15,189 nucleotides of DNA from an uncultured Desulfobacterium sp. Lineage in GTDB: Bacteria > Desulfobacterota > Desulfobacteria > Desulfobacterales > Desulfobacteraceae. Made by a program: the position numbers and the translations under genes. The stretch is from positions 1 through 15,189 of the forward strand of contig CAKZLA010000238.1 in NCBI GenBank assembly GCA_937124525.1. Direction: 5' to 3'. This document shows positions 1-6,851 of the stretch, one piece after another (position 1 is the first letter of the stretch; each line of letters begins with the position of its first letter). Under the pieces are notes generated by a model. That model saw only the letters and a program-made list of their open reading frames with translations, searched no databases and was not told the DNA's origin.

Positions 1-541
1 CAGGTGCGCCACCCACCATGATTTTTACCTGCTCACGAAGACCACTTTCTACAATGGCATCCACGGTTTTTTTCATCATGGGCATGGTGGTGGTCAACAG
101 AGCAGAAAGACATACAATTTGAGCATTTTTGCTTTTGATCTCAGCAACGAAATCTTCAGGGGCAATATCCACACCCAGGTTATGGACAGCCATGCCAGCG
201 CTTTCCATCATCATACCCACCAGATTCTTTCCAATGTCATGGAGATCGCCTTTAACGGTACCAATGAGCACGCTGGCACCTTCCATTTCCTCTCCTTCAC
301 CCAAAAGGGGCTTCAGGGTCTCAACACAGCTTCCCATGGCCTGGGCTGCCATCAACACTTCGGGGATGAACATGTCACCGTTTTCCATCTTCTCGCCAAC
401 AATGTCCATGCCAGCAATGAGGCCTTTGTTCAGAATGTCTGTGGCGGGAACGTTCTCTGCAATGGCTGCGTTTACCAGCTGGGTTACTTTATCCGTATCA
501 CAGGCTACCAGGCCTTCAATAATTGCGTTAAAATCTGCCAT
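1..541 (-). CDS. Methyltransferase-associated corrinoid (B12-binding) protein, 3' end cut by window edge
   Basis: The minus-strand frame starts MADFNAIIEGLVACD and stays open for 180 codons to the window edge. Residues 1-85 look like the helical cap domain of MtbC/MttC/MtmC-type corrinoid proteins. The Rossmann B12-binding domain follows, with the motif GDLHDIGKN at 98-106, in which H101 would be the lower axial cobalt ligand. Further signatures are SALLTTTM at 146-153 and VGGAP at 176-180. Family members are about 210-215 residues, so roughly 30 C-terminal residues are missing off the left edge. A GGAGAG ribosome site at 546-551 supports this start. In this family the cobalamin carries the methyl group from a substrate-specific methyltransferase (MttB, MtbB or MtmB) to a second methyltransferase. 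The neighbouring pyl genes fit a methylamine role, but the substrate cannot be read from this protein. Confidence 0.93.
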   Translation of the reverse strand, partial: MADFNAIIEGLVACDTDKVTQLVNAAIAENVPATDILNKGLIAGMDIVGEKMENGDMFIPEVLMAAQAMGSCVETLKPLLGEGEEMEGASVLIGTVKGDLHDIGKNLVGMMMESAGMAVHNLGVDIAPEDFVAEIKSKNAQIVCLSALLTTTMPMMKKTVDAIVESGLREQVKIMVGGAP

Positions 542-957
542 TTTTCTCTCCTTAAAATCTGTTTTTTTTTGAGATACCCATAAATGAGGGCTTCAGTTGA
601 TTTTTCATCAAAAGTTAAAATGCAAAGTATATTTACATTTCTTTAAGCATATAATGTGCCAACAATTGATATATTTCATCGTATCACGATTTGATGATTA
701 TTTTTCTTTCAGGATTTTATAATTTTGATCACTTTGGGGAGGGATATTCCAGGAACTGTCCAGTTTTATCGAATTCAAAATCAGCCTGTCCATAAAAGTC
801 TATGGAACCGTGAACAGATAAATCAACTCAGTATAGAATGGTAAAACTCCACCGCAAATCATAAAAAAAATTTAAGTTTTTCTAAAAAGTTGAAAATTTA
901 TCAGACAAAATCATAAAAAAAATTTAAATTTTGACGATATCCGTTGTCTCCTGTTTG
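542..957. other. AT-rich intergenic region between pylSn and the corrinoid gene
   Basis: No convincing coding frame is seen. The region must hold the corrinoid-gene promoter unless that gene is read through from pylSn. It contains a 25-bp direct repeat (856-880 and 908-932) and, at 665-678, a weak match (11 of 14) to the near-palindrome found before the GntR genes. Confidence 0.6.
856..932. repeat. Pair of 25-bp A-tract direct repeats
   Basis: The segments 856-880 and 908-932 are the same 25-mer (AAATC, AT, eight A, then TTTAA and TTTT) with one G/A difference. Their starts are 52 bp apart, close to five helical turns. They lie downstream of pylSn and upstream of the corrinoid gene. An UP-element or bend-type upstream regulatory role is possible, but low sequence complexity makes this weak. 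Confidence 0.55.
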
Positions 958-1308
958 TCAAACTTCTTTATCTTTCAACAGCATGGACCCCTGATGCCGC
1001 TTAAAAAGGGTGGTGGAATATTTTTCAAGTTTCCAGTCCGGCACTCCACATTTGGGACACACCCGGCTGAACCATTTATTCCGCAACCAGCGTGCAGCCC
1101 GGCTGTTCAGGGAATTACTGATGATGAATTCTTTATTACAATGGGTGGTGACCCGGGCGGTGTCACCTATAATGACAACTGAACGCACACCATGGAGCTG
1201 CCCTGTTCGAGAGGGCCACAGCTTGATCTTATTGATCAGACTGAAAAGTGGCACCCGCTTTCGGTAAAACCTTTTTTTAAGGGTCTTGGGTTGCTTTTCC
1301 GTTGCCAT
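958..1308 (-). CDS. pylSn: PylSn: tRNA-binding N-terminal domain of split bacterial pyrrolysyl-tRNA synthetase
   Basis: This 116-residue protein matches, from memory, the N-terminal domain of Methanosarcina PylRS. LWPSRTGQLH (30-39) corresponds to the archaeal LWMSRTGT-H block. NSLNSRAARWLRNKW (65-79) corresponds to the NNSRSxRTAR block. CPKC (84-87) corresponds to CKRC. H39, C84 and C87 align with zinc ligands of that domain. In bacteria this domain is a free protein that grips the compact tRNA-Pyl and raises the affinity of the catalytic half PylSc. The basic extension at residues 1-20 is typical of a nucleic-acid binder. Start chosen: ATG at 1306-1308 with GGAGG at 1319-1323; the stop is TGA. 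The gene is co-oriented with pylT, about 590 bp upstream of it. The catalytic pylSc and the biosynthetic pylBCD are not in this window. Confidence 0.92.
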   Translation of the reverse strand: MATEKQPKTLKKRFYRKRVPLFSLINKIKLWPSRTGQLHGVRSVVIIGDTARVTTHCNKEFIISNSLNSRAARWLRNKWFSRVCPKCGVPDWKLEKYSTTLFKRHQGSMLLKDKEV

Positions 1309-1896
1309 TATGTAAGTGCCTCCTTCAGCAAATAAACAAAGCGTTTCCTAAGAATTGTGGGCTCCATATACGCTGGTTCTGATTATTTTTCAAGAACAAT
1401 TCCTGTTTTCAAAAATCACTCACAAGCTTGGCCTTTTCGTGGATTAACAAGTCTCTAAGGGAAAACCCACCTTCACAACACTCCCGGACGGTACACAGAT
1501 TCGAGACATGAACCACAATCGCATCAAGAAGTGCAATAAAAATCAATAATAACAAAACCTTAAGTATAGAACCCAAAATCAAATCATTATAACATCCTAA
1601 AATAACAAATAATTTCCCAAAAAGATGTCATATCGAACCACAATCGACTCAACTCTTCGCCAAGGAATCCCCTTCTAAATCTCTGATCCAGGAGGGGTAT
1701 TTGACTGCTTTCCCCTCTTTTATTTTTTCCTTTCACCCTGCCAAGGCGAGGAAGGGGCCGTTTAAACTTCTTGCCCCTGGGACCACAACTCGTGCACACC
1801 TTTTAAAGTTTTAATTTTATCCGGGGATAAGATACTAACTAAGCCACTTGTTTTATTTATTTTATTAGGCTTTAATGTGGAAAATAGAAGTTGTGA
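1309..1896. other. Spacer between pylT and pylSn
   Basis: No gene is firmly supported. An open minus-strand frame from 1627 down to a TGA at 1409-1411 (about 72 codons, no ATG) encodes a hydrophobic stretch followed by a protein-like tail ending HEKAKLVSDF. It may be a degraded gene or chance. The pylSn promoter should lie here unless pylSn is read through from fdhD-pylT. No strong terminator is seen after pylT. Confidence 0.5.
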
Positions 1897-1969
1897 TGGC
1901 GGAGAGCCCGGGAGTCGCACCCGGCTGCATGGATTTAGAGTCCATGTGATCACGTCCGATCCACCCTCC
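1897..1969 (-). tRNA. pylT: tRNA-Pyl (anticodon CUA, reads amber UAG)
   Basis: The minus strand folds into the unusual tRNA-Pyl cloverleaf. Acceptor stem: GGAGGGU with GCUCUCC (including G-U pairs). A single G links the acceptor and D stems. D stem: GAUC/GAUC with a very small 6-nt loop. One A precedes a 6-bp anticodon stem, CAUGGA/UCCAUG, around the loop CUCUAAA with anticodon CUA. The variable loop is only CAG. T stem: CCGGG/CCCGG with a loop (UGCGACU) lacking the TPsiC sequence. Discriminator G and an encoded CCA follow. The short D loop, 6-bp anticodon stem, 3-nt variable loop and GGACUCUAAAUCC anticodon arm separate it from ordinary amber suppressors and match the Methanosarcina and Desulfitobacterium molecules as remembered. 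It starts 45 bp after the fdhD stop on the same strand. Confidence 0.96.
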
Positions 1970-2014
1970 GCAATTTAAAAGATGTCTAACATGTCTGTGC
2001 AGCAAATACAATAT

Positions 2015-2845
2015 TTATAGTTGACAATCCTCCGGCAATTGGTCCAGCACCACATTCTCACGACCATGAAAAACCAGAAAACGCGATTGTTTGGCCCGAC
2101 CAATGATGGTCATTTTCAAATCCCGGGCCAGTTCCAAGGCCATGTTGGTAATCCCGGATTTGGAAATCAACACAGAAATGCCCATCTGGGCTGCTTTGAT
2201 TACGATTTCCGATGTAACACGACCTGTGGTGTAAAGCATTTTGTCACGGCCGGAGATATTCCTGATCCACATCCTGCCGGATATGGCATCCGTTGCATTG
2301 TGCCGGCCCACCTCTTCAATGAAAATCAACACCTTATTTTTTTCACAAAGGGCGCATGCATGCACCGAACCTGCCCGGCGATACACCTCATTTCTTTTGG
2401 CCAACCCTTTTAAGAGGCTGTACACATGGCTTTGCAACACCTTAAGCCTGGGCAGATCCACCTCATAGAGTTTATCCAGACTGCAACTGAAAAGGGTTCC
2501 CTGGCCGCATCCACTGGTGACAATGCGCGTGGATAACTTGCTCTCAATGTCCAGGGGGGCCTTGTGTCCATGGGTTTTGATCTCCGCTGTCTCATGGGTC
2601 CAATCCACCATCACCTCGGCGATATCGTCAATATCATCCATGAGTTTTTGATTTCTCAAATACCCCAGGGCCAACTCTTCGGGATTGGTGCCAATGGTCA
2701 TCAGTGTGACGATCTCCTGCCCATCTACCTTTATGGTCAATGGATACTCACTGGCAACCCCGACCTCTCTTATTTCACCGGTATGGTCCATCACCTCCAT
2801 GGTGCGGGTGGGATTTAAACCGGCATTACTCATTTTTATTTTCAT
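2015..2845 (-). CDS. fdhD: FdhD, formate dehydrogenase accessory sulfurtransferase
   Basis: This 276-residue protein has the whole FdhD pattern: the N-terminal EYPLTIKVDGQEIVTLMTIGTNPEELALGYL region split over residues 33-63, then IVTSGCGQGT (108-117), VHACALC (161-167), EEVGRHNATDAISG (177-190), TTGRVTSEIV (206-215) and SKSGITNMALELA (228-240). FdhD passes sulfur from IscS to the molybdenum/tungsten bis-MGD cofactor of formate dehydrogenase and is essential for its activity. The E. coli protein uses a CGxCG pair; here only C113 of that pair is present (CGQG), with C121, C164 and C167 nearby. AGGAAGGG just upstream of the ATG at 2845 supports the start; the stop is TAA. Formate dehydrogenase is the last step of methyl-group oxidation, which fits the methylamine/betaine context. 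Confidence 0.95.
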   Translation of the reverse strand: MKIKMSNAGLNPTRTMEVMDHTGEIREVGVASEYPLTIKVDGQEIVTLMTIGTNPEELALGYLRNQKLMDDIDDIAEVMVDWTHETAEIKTHGHKAPLDIESKLSTRIVTSGCGQGTLFSCSLDKLYEVDLPRLKVLQSHVYSLLKGLAKRNEVYRRAGSVHACALCEKNKVLIFIEEVGRHNATDAISGRMWIRNISGRDKMLYTTGRVTSEIVIKAAQMGISVLISKSGITNMALELARDLKMTIIGRAKQSRFLVFHGRENVVLDQLPEDCQL

Positions 2846-2924
2846 AACAACACCCTTCCTGGGGTTTAAACTTCAAAAAACAACCTCGTCAGTCATAAAC
2901 TCTCTGCCTGTTTTGTATACACAT

Positions 2925-3026
2925 GTAAGTTCTCAATAAGTTCGGGCTTTCAAGCTATCCTTTTGAATAACAATCTGCGTTTAATGGGTAAGCAGGCTTT
3001 ATCACCCAAGGTTATTGAGAACTTAC
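2925..3026. mobile_element. 102-bp MITE-like element with 15-bp terminal inverted repeats and 9-bp target duplication
   Basis: The ends are perfect inverted repeats: GTAAGTTCTCAATAA at 2925-2939 and its complement TTATTGAGAACTTAC at 3012-3026. Immediately outside them is a perfect 9-bp direct repeat, TATACACAT, at 2916-2924 and 3027-3035, as expected for target-site duplication. The 72-bp interior has no coding capacity. This is the layout of a non-autonomous miniature element mobilised by a transposase encoded elsewhere. The parent insertion-sequence family cannot be named from the ends alone. It sits about 80 bp upstream of the fdhD start, so it may have altered that promoter. Confidence 0.87.
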
Positions 3027-3101
3027 TATACACATTGGCTAACTAACTAAAATCATTAAACCTGGATCTTGATTTTAATTTTATAGGCATTAATTATTTC
3101 A

Positions 3102-3146
3102 ATGGATTCTGAGAACTTATGACTCTTGAGAAACAACAGAATCCAT
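3102..3146. repeat. 10-bp perfect inverted repeat (hairpin or operator)
   Basis: ATGGATTCTG (3102-3111) and CAGAATCCAT (3137-3146) are exact complements around a 25-nt loop. The loop carries two TGAGAA boxes about 17 bp apart. It lies some 320 bp before the sensor-kinase start. It could be a regulator site or an RNA hairpin; no T-tract follows, so it is not a typical terminator. Confidence 0.5.
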
Positions 3147-3184
3147 CCTAAATCTCATGGCTGACTTTTACAGGTTCATCAAAA

Positions 3185-3403
3185 TCATAGCCAAGCCCAA
3201 AAACTACAACATGGATCTATAATAAACATGATCAACTCATCTGGAAATGGCATATTTTTATTATTTTTCAACTTGACAAATACAAACTTTTTTACATATG
3301 CCTGACTCCCATTTCCGCACGCTACCCAGATACTATATTTTTTGACAAGCTCTTCAATAACGGATATATCGACCACGGATACAACAGGTAAAAAAAATGG
3401 CAT
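3185..3403 (-). CDS. Possible small hypothetical protein (72 aa)
   Basis: An ATG-initiated frame of 72 codons ends in TGA. A G-rich stretch (GGGGCGG) lies about 6 nt before the start. The product is hydrophobic and mixed (VVSVVDISVIEELVKKYSIW, then a lysine-rich middle) with a CC pair near the C-terminus. No family is recognised. It is the only sizeable frame between the MITE and the kinase gene. AT-rich spacer DNA can produce such frames by chance, so this is tentative. Confidence 0.22.
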   Translation of the reverse strand: MPFFLPVVSVVDISVIEELVKKYSIWVACGNGSQAYVKKFVFVKLKNNKNMPFPDELIMFIIDPCCSFWAWL

Positions 3404-3468
3404 AATGCCGCCCCAAAGGTTGCCCTGTGATCAAGGCAAAGTAAGATAAGAATTAAAAGGAGCTGGGA

Positions 3469-5745
3469 GTGAACATTGTTCATCGGCATCATGGAAAAAA
3501 GGGCATAATTGACAACTGTTTTCACAGGGTCAGAGGAATATTCAGATCCTTTAAAATTCGTTATAAATTTTTAATCAGTTTTTCCACTATATTCTTCCTG
3601 TTCATGCTCTTATGCAGCCTTGTTGTCTATCTATTTCTCAGAAAACATATTGAAGAAAATATTGAAAGTGAACTCAACAACACCACCCAGATGATTCACA
3701 GTATGGTCAAAACCTCTGCAACGGTTTCCATAAAAAATTATCTGCGGGCCGTGGCCGAAAAGAACAGGGAAATTGTTACCAGCATATACCAGCAATCCCT
3801 TGACAATAACTTAACTATATCCCAGGCAAAACAAAAGGCTGCAAACATACTGCTCAGCCAAACCATTGGCAATTCTGGGTATATCTATTGCGTTAACAGT
3901 GTGGGCACGGTGCTCATCCACCCCCAACCCACCCTGCTTGGCTCCAATGTGGCCCACCATGCCTTTGTCACACGCCAGATGACATCCCCCCAGGGCTACC
4001 TGGAATATGACTGGAAAAATCCCGGGGAAAAAAAATCCCGGCCCAAAGCCCTTTACATGGTTTACTTTGAACCATGGGACTGGATTATTTCCGTGAGTAC
4101 CTACCGCACCGAATTTAATAAGTTGATCAATGTCGATGATTTCCGCAAGAGTATTCTTTCACTCAAATTCGGTAAAACCGGCTACTCCTTTGTCATTGAT
4201 AAGCTTGGCAATGCCATTATTCATCCCAAACTCCAGGACATCAATATTTTTAATACCAAAGAGCTTTCCAACCAGTGTGTTGACTATATGAGGAAAAGGA
4301 AAAAAGGCAAATTAATCTATTATTGGAAAAACCTTGATGAATCCGTTGCCAGGGAAAAACTGGTCATATTTAACTATATCCCAGAGTATCAATGGTATGT
4401 TGCCTCCTCCTGTTATCTGGATGAATTTTACAGCCCCCTTGACACACTGCGCAATTGTATTTTCGGCATTTTCATCGCCTTTCTAATGCTCATGCTCCCC
4501 ATCATCTTTAAAATCTGTGCCTCCATCACAACCCCCCTTTATGAACTCATGGAACGATTTGAAAATGTCAGCGACGGTGACTTCACAGCTCGTATGGACA
4601 ACGAATCCACGGACGAAATTGGACAGCTGGCTGTCTATTTCAACCGGTTTATGGAACAATTGGAGACCTATCACGACAGCCTCCAGAACCAGATCCAGGA
4701 AAGACGCATGGCCCAGGAAGCCCAGAAAGAGAGCCAGGAAAGATACTTCCTGCTCATGGAGGCGGCCCCGGACCCCATTATCACCTATGATGTAAAAGGA
4801 GATGTTCTTTACATTAACCCTGCCTTTACCAAGGTCTTTGGGTGGTCCCTGGAAGAGTGCATTGGACTGAAAATGGACCATTTTGTCCCCGAAGGCAGTT
4901 GGAGTGAAACGGAGATGATGATCAATGAAATCATTTCAGGCCGTGCCATCAATAACATTGAAACCCGGCGCTATTCAAAAGATGCCCGGACGGTTCACGT
5001 CAGCATCAGCGGTGCCCCCACCCGGGATCGCAATGGGGATCTCTCCGGCAGTATCATCATACACAGGGACATCACCAAGTCCAAACAGCTGGAAAAACAA
5101 TTGCTCCATGCCGGTGACCGGGAACGCCAGAAAATAGGACAGGACCTCCACGATGATCTTTGTCCCCACCTCATTGGTGTGGCAGGAATGGCCACGGTGG
5201 TCAAAAATGACCTGGCCCTCCAGGAACACGGGTCTGCCTCCCTTGCCGGAAAAATAGTAATGCTCATGGAAGATGCCATCACCAAAACGCAAACCATGGC
5301 AAGGGGACTGTGTCCGGTTCATCTGGTGGCCCACGGCCTTCAGAACGCATTGGAACAGATCGTGAGTACGTTTAAGTACACACCGGGAATAAAAATTGGC
5401 TTTAAAACCAGTGAAACCGTGGTATGTGAAGATAACAATGTGGCAACTCATCTTTATCACATCGCAAGGGAGGCGGTGAACAATGCGGTGAAACATTCGG
5501 GGGGCGACCACATTGAACTGTCCTTGTTCAGGGAAAACGGATTTGTGCATCTATGGATTGAAGACAACGGCAAATGGATAAAAACCACGGGGCCAACACG
5601 GGGAATAGGATTGCAAATTATGGCATACAGGGCAAAAATCATTGATGGGGGATTTGATATTAAAACAACTCCCAGGGGTTCAACAGTTAAAGTCTGCATA
5701 AAGTATCCATTAACAATGGGTAAAGGAGAGGTGCTTGCCCCATGA
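3469..5745 (+). CDS. Sensor histidine kinase: double Cache, HAMP, PAS, HisKA_3/HATPase (NarL family)
   Basis: This 758-residue membrane kinase has a first transmembrane helix at about 36-56. A periplasmic sensor region (about 60-325) contains two Cache-like repeats: GNSGYIYCVNSVGTVLIHP at 134-152 and GKTGYSFVIDKLGNAIIHP at 235-253. A second transmembrane helix lies at about 328-349, a HAMP linker at about 350-402, and a PAS domain at about 425-540. The dimerisation domain has the phospho-acceptor H561 in RERQKIGQDLHDDL, and the ATPase has REAVNNAVKHSGG (667-679), EDNGKW (698-703) and GIGL (712-715). The HDD box and short kinase core mark the NarL/UhpB class that phosphorylates LuxR-type regulators. 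Cache domains usually bind small extracellular ligands such as carboxylates or amines; the ligand here is unknown. GTG start chosen because AGGAG (3458-3462) lies 6 nt upstream and no in-frame ATG occurs until residue 46. The stop overlaps the next gene. Confidence 0.92.
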   Translation: MNIVHRHHGKKGIIDNCFHRVRGIFRSFKIRYKFLISFSTIFFLFMLLCSLVVYLFLRKHIEENIESELNNTTQMIHSMVKTSATVSIKNYLRAVAEKNREIVTSIYQQSLDNNLTISQAKQKAANILLSQTIGNSGYIYCVNSVGTVLIHPQPTLLGSNVAHHAFVTRQMTSPQGYLEYDWKNPGEKKSRPKALYMVYFEPWDWIISVSTYRTEFNKLINVDDFRKSILSLKFGKTGYSFVIDKLGNAIIHPKLQDINIFNTKELSNQCVDYMRKRKKGKLIYYWKNLDESVAREKLVIFNYIPEYQWYVASSCYLDEFYSPLDTLRNCIFGIFIAFLMLMLPIIFKICASITTPLYELMERFENVSDGDFTARMDNESTDEIGQLAVYFNRFMEQLETYHDSLQNQIQERRMAQEAQKESQERYFLLMEAAPDPIITYDVKGDVLYINPAFTKVFGWSLEECIGLKMDHFVPEGSWSETEMMINEIISGRAINNIETRRYSKDARTVHVSISGAPTRDRNGDLSGSIIIHRDITKSKQLEKQLLHAGDRERQKIGQDLHDDLCPHLIGVAGMATVVKNDLALQEHGSASLAGKIVMLMEDAITKTQTMARGLCPVHLVAHGLQNALEQIVSTFKYTPGIKIGFKTSETVVCEDNNVATHLYHIAREAVNNAVKHSGGDHIELSLFRENGFVHLWIEDNGKWIKTTGPTRGIGLQIMAYRAKIIDGGFDIKTTPRGSTVKVCIKYPLTMGKGEVLAP

Positions 5746-6410
5746 ATTCCCAGTTAAAAGAGACCTTCACCATCATGATTGTGGATGACCATCCCATCTT
5801 TTGCCTTGGCATGGCCGAACTGATAAACAAAGAGCCGGATCTCGTGGTCTGCGCCAGTGAAGATACTGCAGCCAGTGCATGGGTGGCAATTAAACAAAAA
5901 CAGCCGGATCTGGTGATTCTTGATATCTCATTAAAGGAGAGCAACGGCATTGATCTGCTGGAGACCATTGCCAGGGAATATCCGGATCTGCCGGTGTTAA
6001 TGCTCTCCATGTATGATGAATCTTTATATGCAGAAAGAGCTCTGATTGCCGGTGCCCGGGGATATATCATGAAACAAAGGGCCATTGAGCAGGTTGTCAG
6101 TGCCATCCGCCAGGTTTTATCCGGGGATATTTATGCCAGCCCCCAGATTAAAAATAAGGTATTTAACCGGTTGGTATCTGCCAGAAAGCCCTCCAATAAA
6201 TTTTCCCTGGACATATTAACCAACAGAGAGCTTGAGGTGTTTCGACTCATTGGGGACGGCCTGGAGTCCAAAGAGATCGCCCAGCGTCTCCATTTAAGTA
6301 TCAAAACCATTGGCAGCCATCGTGAGAACATTAAAGAAAAGCTTAAGCTGAAGCATTATACCGAACTTGTAAAATTTGCCGTCCACTGGTCCAATAAGAT
6401 TAAAAAATAA
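5742..6410 (+). CDS. Response regulator, NarL/LuxR family
   Basis: This 222-residue protein has an N-terminal receiver domain with acidic pocket D15/D16, phospho-acceptor D61 (VILDIS), S89 and K111. A C-terminal LuxR-type helix-turn-helix covers about 155-217 (LTNRELEVFRLIGDGLESKEIA, split at 159-180, then LHLSIKTIGSHRENIKEKL). The start ATG overlaps the kinase stop (ATGA at 5742-5745), so the two are translationally coupled and form a cognate pair. GGAGAGG lies about 12 nt upstream, inside the kinase gene. Target genes are not evident; the nearest downstream gene is the acyl-CoA ligase about 440 bp away. The stop is TAA. Confidence 0.95.
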   Translation: MNSQLKETFTIMIVDDHPIFCLGMAELINKEPDLVVCASEDTAASAWVAIKQKQPDLVILDISLKESNGIDLLETIAREYPDLPVLMLSMYDESLYAERALIAGARGYIMKQRAIEQVVSAIRQVLSGDIYASPQIKNKVFNRLVSARKPSNKFSLDILTNRELEVFRLIGDGLESKEIAQRLHLSIKTIGSHRENIKEKLKLKHYTELVKFAVHWSNKIKK

Positions 6411-6851
6411 AAATAGAGGGTGTCATTGGGCATCTCCGACACCCAAATACCCACCAGTACCCAATACCCCAAAGTAGGTTAAGGACCTATGGCACCTCAG
6501 ATTTTCAGCAGTAAAAAAACCGGATACCAACCGATTGAAAGTATTGCATCTTGTTGTTAGATAAAAAGAACATCAAAAAGATACTTAACGGCCAAGTCAT
6601 TAACTGTCTCTCAATGATTCCGTTACTCCTGCCCAATGACGATGGAAAAACATAAAGTTATAAAAATGTCTGATCACAGACATCGTACATAGCCAATATT
6701 CCATATGTCTAACAAGCAGACCTGAAACTTTTGATCATTGAGTCTCAACAACAAGAAAGGTCTTGGTTCTAAATACCACCCTCTCTGGGTGGGTCACTAA
6801 ATAACCATGGTGGCCAACATTAGAATCAAACCCACAAGAAGGGACAAAAAC
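6411..6851. other. Spacer between response regulator and acyl-CoA ligase
   Basis: No gene is seen. A 7-bp stem, GGGTGTC (6418-6424) with GACACCC (6438-6444), follows the response-regulator stop but lacks a T-tract on the plus strand, so it is a weak terminator candidate. A small CCACCC/GGGTGG hairpin (about 6776-6792) lies about 60 nt before the ligase start. Confidence 0.5.

Larger units (their letters stand above)
2846..3468. other. Intergenic region between divergent fdhD and the sensor kinase
   Basis: This 620-bp AT-rich spacer must contain promoters for both divergent units. It holds the MITE-like element (2925-3026), a 10-bp inverted repeat (3102-3111 / 3137-3146) and one possible small minus-strand gene (3185-3403). 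The left flank of the MITE contains the small palindrome TGTATACA (about 2915-2922). Confidence 0.6.

Noticed and set aside
119..583. Two plus-strand open frames of about 150 codons at the left end
   Set aside because: They are antisense shadows of the corrinoid gene, whose minus-strand frame has family motifs and a ribosome site.
856..932. CRISPR array
   Set aside because: Only two A-rich copies with one 27-bp gap and no cas genes.
1510..1646. Repeated GAACCACAATCG at 1510-1521 and 1635-1646
   Set aside because: A 12-bp repeat is expected by chance and there is no wider similarity.
1587..1953. Minus-strand frames overlapping and following pylT
   Set aside because: One overlaps the tRNA, there is no ribosome site or family similarity, and composition is unlike the neighbouring genes.
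6418..6444. GGGTGTC/GACACCC stem as response-regulator terminator
   Set aside because: No T-tract follows on the plus strand; kept only as a weak structure in the spacer description.
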